A stretch of 32,919 bases of DNA. Origin: Microcaldota archaeon (GTDB lineage Archaea > Micrarchaeota > Micrarchaeia > Anstonellales > JAGGTN01). The notes beneath the pieces are model-generated. The model had not been told where the DNA came from. It made no database searches and worked only from the letters and a program-made list of their open reading frames with translations. This document shows positions 8,801 to 17,825 of this stretch, piece by piece. Every line of letters starts with the position of its first letter. Within the stretch, counting starts at the first letter, position 1. A program made the position numbers and the translations under genes. Location: positions 1 through 32,919 of the forward strand of contig JAGGTN010000040.1 in the NCBI GenBank assembly GCA_021163645.1. The letters run 5' to 3'.

Positions 8801-8971
8801 ATCATTATATAAGATTTTAGATGATTTTCTTCTAGACAATCCCTCAACTTTAGTCTTCTCTATGGATTCTGTTTTGTGTCTCACCTTTTCTCTTGGTGCC
8901 TTTATTTGTTTCTTTCTCTGTGTCTGCTTTTTCTTTTATTGCTTGTCTGTGTTTTTCTTTTCTCTCTTCTT

Positions 8972-9031
8972 TTAGTGCAGGTTTTCTTTGGATGTCCGAA
9001 GGAACTGAGGACACCGAAAGAAAAAGTGCGT
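8972..9031 (-). repeat. 3' hairpin element copy 3, just downstream of tRNA-Ala(GGC)
   Basis: Minus strand GCAC TTTTTCTTTCGGTGTCCTCAGTTCCTTCGGACATCCAAAGAAAACCTGCACTAA; stem TTTCTTT/AAAGAAA and GTGTCC/GGACAT; contains the 14-mer (8972-8985). Confidence 0.5.
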
Positions 9032-9035
9032 GTAA

Positions 9036-9158
9036 TGGACTCGGGGGGATTTGAACCCCCGGCCTCCTCCATGCCAAGGAGGCGCGCTTTAGTGGACTTT
9101 TCCGCAACGTACGCTTTTGCACGAAGTGCGAAAAGGCCGACCACTGCGCCACGAGCCC
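9036..9158 (-). tRNA. tRNA-Ala(GGC) with a 51-nt D-loop intron (9089-9139)
   Basis: Mature: GGGCTCG TG GCGC AGTGGTA GCGC G CCTCC TTGGCAT GGAGG AGGCC GGGGG TTCAAAT CCCCC CGAGTCC A; G3:U70 and A73. Intron flanked by a bulge-helix-bulge: stem GCGC/GCGC, central AGTG/CACT, bulges GTC and AAA, long inner helix. Confidence 0.92.
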
Positions 9159-9168
9159 TCATGCATCA

Positions 9169-9178
9169 CTTATATATC
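9169..9178 (-). promoter_or_regulatory. TATA-like box of tRNA-Ala(GGC)
   Basis: Minus-strand GATATATAAG about 11-20 nt upstream of the mature 5' end. Confidence 0.4.
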
Positions 9179-9288
9179 ACAACCACGCGCATAACCATGC
9201 GCACCCACCGCACATTCAACCGCTCTCAACATATCATATACAGAAATATATTTAAATGTTAAGCTATTAATAAGAATGAGGTTTGACC

Positions 9289-9987
9289 ATGTGGAGAGAA
9301 TTAGTAAGGATGTATTCAATGATTGATACGCCAGAATTCCAGCCTATCGACCTTATAATCATCAAAAAGCGGCTCTCTGATATAGATAAATCAATTGAAA
9401 ACACAGACTCGCTCAATCATCTTAGAGAGATAAAAAATCAATACCAAAACGAAATCCTGGAAATGAGCAAATCGTTCTCGCACACAACACAGATATACCG
9501 CAATAATAAATTAAAGAATGAACTCAAAAAATACATTTCAGAGTTTCATAGAATTAAAGACGAAGACCGTGAGAGGATAGTCAACAGATACAGATATCTC
9601 ACATCTATGAATAAACCAATTTTCTCAGAGAACACAACAAGTAAGATATTCTTAGAAGATTTCATATCACGGATCGAACAGCGCAAATTAAGATTATTCC
9701 TCAAAGATATGGAAGATGGCAAACGTATCATGATAGACAAAAAGAATGTAGTGATAATAAATAATGATAACGCATCAGTTATTCCAACTGCTTTTATATT
9801 ATCAACCATTGATGCGCTAGGTATGACCAAGTATATAAACATATCAGAAGTGCCCATTATCCTTGACGTGAAGAAAAAGAAAGATAAATTGAAAGTGACA
9901 ATTAAAGAAAGGTTAATAGAGAACAATACGATACGTTCAAGAGAAAAAAATATCTATTTCAACATCCCAAAAAGATATAATAAATAG
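9289..9987 (+). CDS. Hypothetical protein (coiled-coil rich, function unknown)
   Basis: ORF of about 232 aa from ATG 9289 with SD-like GAGGT; no family recognised with confidence. Confidence 0.6.
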   Translation: MWRELVRMYSMIDTPEFQPIDLIIIKKRLSDIDKSIENTDSLNHLREIKNQYQNEILEMSKSFSHTTQIYRNNKLKNELKKYISEFHRIKDEDRERIVNRYRYLTSMNKPIFSENTTSKIFLEDFISRIEQRKLRLFLKDMEDGKRIMIDKKNVVIINNDNASVIPTAFILSTIDALGMTKYINISEVPIILDVKKKKDKLKVTIKERLIENNTIRSREKNIYFNIPKRYNK

Positions 9988-10351
9988 ATTCTTGAGAAGA
10001 CTTTGAAAATATGGTCTAAATTTAAATTTAAATAATGATTGGGCAAACCTTTTTCTCCATTAAGCCCTGATGTGGTGTCCTTATCCTTTCAAAAACCCAA
10101 ATCCTATGATAAACCTTAAAGTATCATCTCAAACATGATTATTTTGTCTTTGTCATACTCTGTCCGGTCTGTACGCCAAAGAGAGCATGCCATATTAATC
10201 TTATGTATGTCTTTATTTTTAATCCTTTTCATTGCATTTCTATGACGTGATTAGTATATGAACAATGAAATATGTTAATCGGATTCAAGATACTGATACA
10301 TAGTAAGGTTTTTTCAGGTATAACCATTAACACAAACATTTAAAAATAATA

Positions 10352-10371
10352 ACTATTATAATTATAATAGT
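10352..10371. promoter_or_regulatory. Perfect 20-bp palindrome upstream of the membrane-anchored surface protein gene
   Basis: ACTATTATAATTATAATAGT equals its own reverse complement; sits about 50 nt before the start codon. Confidence 0.45.
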
Positions 10372-10421
10372 GCATTATTATATTATAATATTTGGAGATA
10401 TAATATTGGGAGGTGAAAAGA

Positions 10422-11930
10422 ATGGATATCGACCCAGATGATATGAATTATCATTCACAAGATAGTTATTCAGAAAGCAATCATTCAGAGAGCAATCATT
10501 CAGAGAGCAATCGTTCAGAAAGTAATCGTTCAGAAATAGAACGTGAAGAGATACAGAAACGTTTAATGCTCATCGGAGGAATATTAGCAGTCTTAGTAGC
10601 TCTGACCTTAGTTTTTGCGGTTTTCAACGTACCAGAGAGATTGGCTGCATTCACAACTAACCTTTTCGGTGAGAACCACGAAGATACAATCGAAGGATAT
10701 TCTACTGAAACAAACCAAAATGATAATACCATCAACATGGCCACACCGATAACTAAGGTGAACAACGAAAATAACGAAGAAAACACAACACAACCACAAG
10801 CACCAGAAGTGACAGATATGAGGATATCAATCGCAGGCGGTAAATTCGAAGTAGATAGCAGAAATGTTAATATTACTATATACGCCAAAAACGCAGCAGA
10901 ATGTCATGTCAGGAACGAGAATGAGAATTGGAATGATTGGTTTGAATTCAATGGAACAGATAATGAAGGCATGACGATTAATTGGACATTATCAGCAGGT
11001 GAAGGTGAGAAAACCGTTTATCTGCAATGCAGGAACAATGACGGAAAACTATCAGGATTAACCTCAGATACAGTAACCTATTCAATACCCAACACAGAAG
11101 ATAACGACGATGAAGACTCTAATCATCATCACCATCAGACAAACCGTGACCCACCATCTAATCTATTGATCACGATTAACAGTGGTTGGCCGTACACAAA
11201 CAGTCCAAATGTGACTTTATACATGCATGCTGACAACGCAGATGAATGTATTATTGAAGATGATCGCAGAGGCGAATGGGAGCAGTATACCACTGAAAAG
11301 AATTGGACTTTTAGCAACGGAGATGGTTATAAGATAGTTTATTACAGATGTAGAAATAGGTATGGTGAAACAGGACCGGTAACAGCAACAGTAATTCTAG
11401 ATACAGTCCCACCAAATCAACCACACAAAGAAGGATATACAGCCACACCAGATGAAATCACATTAAACTGGGGTGCAGATGAGAACAATCTTGAATTCGT
11501 AATAATAAGAATTCCAGGACCTTCATACGAAGGTGGTTCTAATGAGCAGAATGACGGAGTATACAGATTACCAGAAGGTATGCCAGTAAATGATCCTAAT
11601 GATCCCAGGTATCCTCCTGAAAATGGAAGCTTTTCGACAAGGGAAGAAATAGGACGGACGTATACCCATTATTTCACTGACACTCAGGTAATACCAGGAC
11701 ATGTTTATGATTATTGGGTCATTCCATACGACCAGGCATTTAACAAAGGTCCATGGACAACATACACTTCCATTCATGTGCCGGAGAGTTATTCGCCTGC
11801 TCCATATGACAATGATCAAGAAAGCACATATGACAACGACCAAGAAAGCACATATGACTCCAATTACGATTCAAGTAATAGTGTAGTAAATGATAGTATT
11901 CAGACCGCTCCATATGACCAGATAGCATAA
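10422..11930 (+). CDS. Membrane-anchored extracellular protein with two Cys-containing Ig/FN3-like repeats and an FN3-like region
   Basis: N-terminal SESNH/R repeats, one TM helix (LMLIGGILAVLVALTLVFAVF), repeats with GEGEKTVYLQCRNNDG and GDGYKIVYYRCRNRYG, C-terminal YDNDQEST tandem repeats. Confidence 0.7.
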   Translation: MDIDPDDMNYHSQDSYSESNHSESNHSESNRSESNRSEIEREEIQKRLMLIGGILAVLVALTLVFAVFNVPERLAAFTTNLFGENHEDTIEGYSTETNQNDNTINMATPITKVNNENNEENTTQPQAPEVTDMRISIAGGKFEVDSRNVNITIYAKNAAECHVRNENENWNDWFEFNGTDNEGMTINWTLSAGEGEKTVYLQCRNNDGKLSGLTSDTVTYSIPNTEDNDDEDSNHHHHQTNRDPPSNLLITINSGWPYTNSPNVTLYMHADNADECIIEDDRRGEWEQYTTEKNWTFSNGDGYKIVYYRCRNRYGETGPVTATVILDTVPPNQPHKEGYTATPDEITLNWGADENNLEFVIIRIPGPSYEGGSNEQNDGVYRLPEGMPVNDPNDPRYPPENGSFSTREEIGRTYTHYFTDTQVIPGHVYDYWVIPYDQAFNKGPWTTYTSIHVPESYSPAPYDNDQESTYDNDQESTYDSNYDSSNSVVNDSIQTAPYDQIA

Positions 11931-11984
11931 TGACTATACTTTAGTTATTTTCTTTTTCTATTTTGATTTTAATCCATATCCCAT

Positions 11985-14900
11985 TCACATGAATTCCATT
12001 AAACTGACCTGCTTTTTCTTCTCATCAACAAAGATACTTTCTACATCCTTCTTAATGAAGTATAATCTCTGTTTGAGATAATCAGGTAGATGATACTTCT
12101 CTGCGAGCTCAGTGGATACCTTAAGATACTTCTCAATATTACCCTCACTAACAGTCAGAACAAGTTTACCACCGCATTTTGTACATACACCCCTCAAAGG
12201 CACACGTCTATACTTAGCATTACAAACTACACATCTAAATGTTTGCCTCGAAAATGTCCTTAGATTTCCGTACATATCAGGTAGGAAATGACTAACGATC
12301 ATCCTTCTCACAGCATCATCCACATCAACAGCTCTTATTTTCCTATCCAGTTCAAACTGCCTGTACATCTTATCTATCATATTCTCAACCTTGACATAAG
12401 TAGTCACAGTTGGTGCGTTGTTGATATCATCAACATCATGAGTGAACATAAACCCTTCGTATTGATTATCAGTGCCTAGGATATCCTTAACCAGTTTTAT
12501 ATATTTAAGAGGGTCACCATATCTCTCACTTTCTTCAAAGAATTCTAATGGTAGATGTTCATTGATATCCATCACATAAACCTCATCATCAATCTCCAAT
12601 GGGTTAACAATTGTTGATAGAACAAGAGGAGTATCCTGTGTGCCACCACGTGTCGATGGTAGATATCTCCTGGAAAAATTTATGAAAACATCTAATAATA
12701 GATAGAATGAATCCTCATCACCATCACAGTTTCTCCTAGTTGCGCATATCAGATAAGGATGGTACCATCCCACACGTGCCTTTGATGAACCTATTACTCG
12801 CGACAACACACCTGCACCAGTATGAGGTGATTGAGTACCTATTAAATGTCCAATAAGATCCCTTTTATTCTTAGCCTTATAGAAAGGAGGCATTTTATAC
12901 ACATAAACAAGCATATCATCTATAAACTGAGAAACATTGAACAAGAATTCAAGACCATCTTCAGAAACAATCGTATCCTGCGGGAAGATCTCAACCACCT
13001 GATCATCACTCACAAGCGGTTTGCCCTTGTAATCATGTGTATAACCTAACTCTCTCAACTTTTCGACAGATGTACCTATCTCTTTTGGTTTAAAATGTGT
13101 TAGTGTAGCAAGGACAAAGTCAAACCTGCATGTACCATCCTTAAACACATTAAGTCCATACTTAGCTCTCAGTATTCCTTTTTCAAGCAACTCTGGCACC
13201 TTATCCTTACTCATTAACCCCTTAGGTGCTTTTATAATGGGCAAGAGATTCTCTCCAACATTCTTTTTTGCAATATCAAGATAATGAACAATATCTATCT
13301 TTCTTGAATCATAAGCTCTTGTTGGTGCGCCACAAACAGGACATTTATCCTTATCCTTTTCTCTCTTATTTATCCCTTTCTCATCATCATTAAATATTAC
13401 TTTATGACCTTTAAGGCATGTCCTTTCGATAACAGTATCATGCCCACATATCTCGCATTTGGGGTACATGGTCACATTATTACAGTTTTTACATACCCTT
13501 CGTATAACCTGCGCATCGATAAATCTATAATCCTTATCCTTCTGAGCAATTCGATACAAGTTTGTTAAATTTCTATTTTTACGTGCCATACCCACTGGGA
13601 ATAATACATTTACTGGAGGTTTCATCGCACGCTGTTTGGCTTTTTCAGGCCGACCCATCCGTGAACCTATATAAACACTTATCTTATTCTTTATATTAAC
13701 ACCAAAACCCATAGAGTTTTTATTCACAATGCCCAACACATCTAACATCTTGTTATCTTCAATATCATCACAGCAGGTATTGTTATCATTATTGTTATCA
13801 TCATTATCACTATTATTATTACCTATTTTATTGCCATTATCATCATGACCTTCGTCGCTTCGCTCCTCGGTCATTCCACTCCTCCCAGCCATTCCATCTC
13901 CATCACTCTCCCAACGCTTCTCATCGCTCATCCCATTCTCATTATCATCATTCATCACTGCCTTAACTATCTCATTATTCAATCCAAGACAGATACTCAG
14001 AGCAAGCGCATCATCATGATTTATAACTACCTGTTCATAATCATCCCTCCTTCGTACTGTATGAGGCACGTATAATAACTCAAGCACGCGTTTGCCTGCT
14101 TTACCAAGTTCATAACCCTTAGCTTGCTTAGTTGTCTTAATAGATAAATTCACTACAAGCTGACCAAACTCATCAACAGAAGAATACTTATCAAGCCATT
14201 CCTTTAATTCATTATATTCATCCTCATCAATATCATTCCATGGATATGTGTATCTAGGATGCAATGGTACATGATATCTACGCGACAACAATACAGATTC
14301 CTCAGCGCTCGGAATGATAGTAAAAGGATTTTTCATACATCTCTTTACCACTTCATCATCTGATGCACCATTCTTAATACAATCTTGTATCCACCACTCT
14401 TCAACATAACCGCTTGGTATTATGGGATGAGCTGTTTTAATAAAATCACCGATAGGTGAAAGGATATCGCCTAAGAACAATATCTCTTCAACATCATTTT
14501 TGATATCCTTGGCAAGCTTTACAGAATCAACCCTTATCACATTACCATTCTTAAGTTTGACAACTGGTGGTTCGATTGTCTTGCATTGAGTAACTATACA
14601 TGCCTTACCTGGTCGTTCCAATTTTAACTGTGTTCCAATCGCTGGGAATTCATCAAGCAGGTACAAGACAGCAGGATGGAATGCCTTAGCCATCACACCA
14701 GTAGCTCTCGTACGTCCATACCTCAAACGGAACCCGCCTTTGCGCATAGGATATGAAAATACAGGTCTCCCAGCCACCACATCAGCCATAAACGTGTTGA
14801 TAGGTTTTAATTCAAACATATTACCTTTATCAGCTGTTTTAACCTTTGTTATACCCTCTAACCATGTCCATGGATTGCCTAACCTTTTACTGATTTTCAG

Positions 14901-15725
14901 GATCTTAGCCGATTTTTGTGCTATCCCTTCTCCAATAACCAGCGCCATCCCTCCTCTTACATAATTAGTCTCTACAGACTCAACGTCCCTATTCGTTGAC
15001 ACCTCTATTTTGCTTGTCGGCTCGCCAGTAATACAAACAGGACAATGAGACACTATATATCTTATCTCTTTCTCAGAGGGGAGATACTGCAGCCTAGAAC
15101 ATCTAGCATCATACAGATTAATCTCTTCGATATATCTTGATATAATTTTCTCAGTTGGCCTGAACTCTTGCAAACCCAACTCTTTACGCATGATATCTGC
15201 CAAGAGCACACTTACAGCTGCTGATGTGCCTCCTGCACTTCTTATTGGGCCAGCATAATATATAGCAACATAACGAGAACCATCTGGATTATCCATCACT
15301 TTTAATTCAGGTATTCCTTCTGTTTGTGCGACCAGAACGCCATCTGTTATTATTGCCACGCTCGTGCGTATTGCTTGTTTGATTATATTAGCCAATTTGT
15401 CAGAAGACAATGCTGTAGGTATTGTGTTTTCAGGTAACATATCTGATATGATTTTTTTACCTATACGGACAGCTACCTCTTCCCTATTCATTCCCTCATT
15501 CACTAGTTTTCTTATCTCATGTGCAATGCCTTTAGGACCAACCAAACCTTCAACCCTGGATGGCATATCAGGAGCTATCTTTATCTCAACCTCATCAGAA
15601 GGGTCCATTCCTTTTGAACGCACCTGTTCAGCGATTTCTCTCGCTATATTCATATCTCTAACTAGCCTATTAAAGTATGACCGCAATTTTTTGCTTGCCA
15701 TTACATCCTGCAAATACTCACCCAA
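11985..15725 (-). CDS. polC: DNA polymerase D large subunit DP2
   Basis: 1246 aa; YAGPIRSAGGTSAAVSVLLADIMRK, RRNCDGDEDSFYLLLDVFINFSRRYLPSTRGGTQDTPLVL, C-terminal zinc motifs. Confidence 0.95.
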   Translation of the reverse strand: MGEYLQDVMASKKLRSYFNRLVRDMNIAREIAEQVRSKGMDPSDEVEIKIAPDMPSRVEGLVGPKGIAHEIRKLVNEGMNREEVAVRIGKKIISDMLPENTIPTALSSDKLANIIKQAIRTSVAIITDGVLVAQTEGIPELKVMDNPDGSRYVAIYYAGPIRSAGGTSAAVSVLLADIMRKELGLQEFRPTEKIISRYIEEINLYDARCSRLQYLPSEKEIRYIVSHCPVCITGEPTSKIEVSTNRDVESVETNYVRGGMALVIGEGIAQKSAKILKISKRLGNPWTWLEGITKVKTADKGNMFELKPINTFMADVVAGRPVFSYPMRKGGFRLRYGRTRATGVMAKAFHPAVLYLLDEFPAIGTQLKLERPGKACIVTQCKTIEPPVVKLKNGNVIRVDSVKLAKDIKNDVEEILFLGDILSPIGDFIKTAHPIIPSGYVEEWWIQDCIKNGASDDEVVKRCMKNPFTIIPSAEESVLLSRRYHVPLHPRYTYPWNDIDEDEYNELKEWLDKYSSVDEFGQLVVNLSIKTTKQAKGYELGKAGKRVLELLYVPHTVRRRDDYEQVVINHDDALALSICLGLNNEIVKAVMNDDNENGMSDEKRWESDGDGMAGRSGMTEERSDEGHDDNGNKIGNNNSDNDDNNNDNNTCCDDIEDNKMLDVLGIVNKNSMGFGVNIKNKISVYIGSRMGRPEKAKQRAMKPPVNVLFPVGMARKNRNLTNLYRIAQKDKDYRFIDAQVIRRVCKNCNNVTMYPKCEICGHDTVIERTCLKGHKVIFNDDEKGINKREKDKDKCPVCGAPTRAYDSRKIDIVHYLDIAKKNVGENLLPIIKAPKGLMSKDKVPELLEKGILRAKYGLNVFKDGTCRFDFVLATLTHFKPKEIGTSVEKLRELGYTHDYKGKPLVSDDQVVEIFPQDTIVSEDGLEFLFNVSQFIDDMLVYVYKMPPFYKAKNKRDLIGHLIGTQSPHTGAGVLSRVIGSSKARVGWYHPYLICATRRNCDGDEDSFYLLLDVFINFSRRYLPSTRGGTQDTPLVLSTIVNPLEIDDEVYVMDINEHLPLEFFEESERYGDPLKYIKLVKDILGTDNQYEGFMFTHDVDDINNAPTVTTYVKVENMIDKMYRQFELDRKIRAVDVDDAVRRMIVSHFLPDMYGNLRTFSRQTFRCVVCNAKYRRVPLRGVCTKCGGKLVLTVSEGNIEKYLKVSTELAEKYHLPDYLKQRLYFIKKDVESIFVDEKKKQVSLMEFM
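13755..13970 (-). other. Low-complexity Asn/Asp-rich in-frame insertion in DP2, including a 30-nt palindromic segment (13845-13874)
   Basis: Encodes MNDDNENGMSDEKRWESDGDGMAGRSGMTEERSDEGHDDNGNKIGNNNSDNDDNNNDNNTCCDDIEDN just ahead of the conserved YIGSRMGRPEKAKQR block. Confidence 0.7.
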
Positions 15726-15740
15726 TCCTCATTTCTAAAT

Positions 15741-17195
15741 CTAAAATTTTATCGTATGCATGATTCCTGTTTTGAGTTCAAGGACAGGAACAATTCCTGG
15801 TGTGGGTACATGACCTAATTTTACTTGATAAGGTGTTCGTGCTTGGAAAGTGCCAGAATTAACAAGATGAATCCCTTTGTAAAGTTTATATGCATTCTTA
15901 TGGACATGTGCTGTATGGAAAACATCTGGCACCTCATGAATAACCAAATAATCCTTTTCCTCAGGTATGATAAGATTCTTACCGTACATGGGTGATAGAT
16001 GACGTCTTATAAGCATTTCAACCATAGACTTTTCAGGCTCTGAAAAAGACATGTGAGGCAGATTTGAAACCATTGCATCCAACCCCCTACCATGGTATAT
16101 CAGATGTGTTAATCCCTCTATCTTAACCCAACCTGGATTACTGATTCTTATAAATCTATCTCCTATCATCTCTCTTGGTATAGCTGGTTGAGGCTCTGCG
16201 CGCCTCACAGCATCATGATTACCGGGCGCCACAATTATCTTTATATAATCAGGTATATTGTTCATTAAATCAACAAACAAATCATACTGTTCAAATACAT
16301 CTTTGATCACAAGTTCATTTTCTTGCTGAGGATATATACCTATCCCATCGGCTATATCGCCTGCCACTATTAAATACTTTACCTTACCTGCCAGTTCTTT
16401 ATCTTTACCTTTTCCGTTTAACCATTGGATAAACTCTTTGAAAGTATCCTCTAAAAACATATCACTGCCAACATGTAAATCAGAGATATATGCTATTGCT
16501 AAATCATCATCAATCCTTTTAACCTCTTTATTTATTGGTGTTTCAGGTCTTATTAACTCATTTGCAATGAATATCGTATCCAACATATTACCTTCAAACA
16601 TAACAACTTCATCTTCTATGATTGTATCCTTATTAGCAAATGCATGAGCATCCTTTGGTATAACTACAAGCATATCACCAGTCAGGTCTTCGCATCGGAT
16701 AACCATATTACCCTTTTTACTCATTGATTTCTCATTTATGATTGCAACAATCCTTAATTTCTCTCCCTTATGTTTCTTTGCATACCTAATATCAATTAAT
16801 GGAACATTACTTGGCCTAACCTTTAGCATATCCCTTATTCTTTTATACCTATCCCTAAAATAATGAACAAAATCATCAACGCTTCCTGTTGTTCTTGAAT
16901 TGTTAGTAATATCATATTTTTTCATGATATGAACATCTGATGAATATTCTTTGGCAATAGGTTTAAAATCACTCGGCCGTTCTATCATAACAACTGGCTG
17001 GCTTATTTTAACAACCTCGGAAATGATGCTATCCATCACTGTTTTAGTGATTATTACTTCTTTCGCTTTTTTCAGATTTATCATTAAAAGTTGCCTATCA
17101 CAGTCATTACTCTTTATGAATTCAGATAAACTCTCAACAGCATCAGGCGTTAATCGTTTACCTGATAATGACAACTCTTTTATGAAATCATTCAT
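15741..17195 (-). CDS. polB: DNA polymerase D small subunit DP1 (exonuclease)
   Basis: Calcineurin-like phosphoesterase motifs YISDLHVGS, VAGDIADGIG, APGNHDAVRRAEPQP, HTAHVHKNA; adjacent to DP2. Confidence 0.93.
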   Translation of the reverse strand: MNDFIKELSLSGKRLTPDAVESLSEFIKSNDCDRQLLMINLKKAKEVIITKTVMDSIISEVVKISQPVVMIERPSDFKPIAKEYSSDVHIMKKYDITNNSRTTGSVDDFVHYFRDRYKRIRDMLKVRPSNVPLIDIRYAKKHKGEKLRIVAIINEKSMSKKGNMVIRCEDLTGDMLVVIPKDAHAFANKDTIIEDEVVMFEGNMLDTIFIANELIRPETPINKEVKRIDDDLAIAYISDLHVGSDMFLEDTFKEFIQWLNGKGKDKELAGKVKYLIVAGDIADGIGIYPQQENELVIKDVFEQYDLFVDLMNNIPDYIKIIVAPGNHDAVRRAEPQPAIPREMIGDRFIRISNPGWVKIEGLTHLIYHGRGLDAMVSNLPHMSFSEPEKSMVEMLIRRHLSPMYGKNLIIPEEKDYLVIHEVPDVFHTAHVHKNAYKLYKGIHLVNSGTFQARTPYQVKLGHVPTPGIVPVLELKTGIMHTIKF

Positions 17196-17457
17196 GGGTG
17201 GCCCTCTCAAGACTGCTTAATATTGCCCAAATCTGAGTTCTAGTATGCATAGGCAGATTAATATCTTCACCTGCTTCTTCAATAAGATATATCGCACTTG
17301 TTATACGTACGTTATATTCTCCTTCTTTTTCATCATTAAGTTTTTGTTTTGCCTCACTAACGAGTGCCTTAACATTTTTAGGTACGCCTTGAGAATCTAT
17401 TAATTGCTGCATGAGTTTGCTTATCTCTTTAATCTGTTCTTCCATCTTATCAGTCAT
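17188..17457 (-). CDS. UPF0147 family protein
   Basis: 89 aa; VPKNVKALVSEAKQKLNDEKEGEYNVRITSAIYLIEEAGEDINLPMHTRTQIWAILSSLE. Confidence 0.85.
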   Translation of the reverse strand: MTDKMEEQIKEISKLMQQLIDSQGVPKNVKALVSEAKQKLNDEKEGEYNVRITSAIYLIEEAGEDINLPMHTRTQIWAILSSLERATHE

Positions 17458-17491
17458 ATAATCACCTCAAAAGATAATAAAAATTAGAAAG

Positions 17492-17686
17492 CGGACCCAG
17501 AGGGATTCTCATACCCTTTTCATTTTCCCTGAAAAGCCCTTTCTTTTTTTGTGTAGGCATTTTCTTTTGGGAACGATTGGAATGTTTTGAACCCTCGACC
17601 TACTGGTGACTTCCTATTTAAAATCAATAGTTTTTGCTATTGATATGTTAAAAGCCAGCCGCTCTGCCAAACTGAGCTATGGGCCC
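17492..17686 (-). tRNA. tRNA-Lys(TTT) with two introns: 41 nt at 37/38 (17608-17648) and 80 nt in the T-loop (17506-17585)
   Basis: Mature: GGGCCCA TA GCTC AGTTTGGCA GAGC G GCTGG CTTTTAA CCAGT AGGTC GAGGG TTCAAAT CCCTC TGGGTCC G. Intron 1: central helix CTTT/GAAG, bulges TAA and TCA. Intron 2: central helix TTCA/TGAG, bulges AAA and AAT. Confidence 0.88.
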
Positions 17687-17825
17687 GCATACATTATGAT
17701 TTATACCATATTCTTTTTAATATTATCTTATAATACCGAAATGAAACACTTGCTCTCTTCTTTAAGCGGATATACTTCATTCTTGCAATCTTTAACTGCA
17801 GTTGTTAAAGCACAAATTCAATCAA

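Noticed and set aside
9187-9202. GCGCAT/ATGCGC inverted repeat upstream of tRNA-Ala(GGC)
   Set aside because: Short (6 bp) and isolated; insufficient to call an operator.
8850-9262. ORFs 8850-9152 (-), 8876-9262 (+) and 8902-9162 (-)
   Set aside because: They overlap the intron-containing tRNA-Ala and the U-free tract, which is stop-poor by composition.
10010-10320. Possible ncRNA in the 300-nt intergenic region before the surface protein gene
   Set aside because: AAATTTAAATTTAAAT resembles a promoter and a GGGC/GCCC pair is present, but no convincing structure, box motifs or coding potential.
12721-12740. Possible intein at the conserved DP2 NCDGDE site
   Set aside because: The sequence RRNCDGDEDSFYLLLD is continuous; no intein present.
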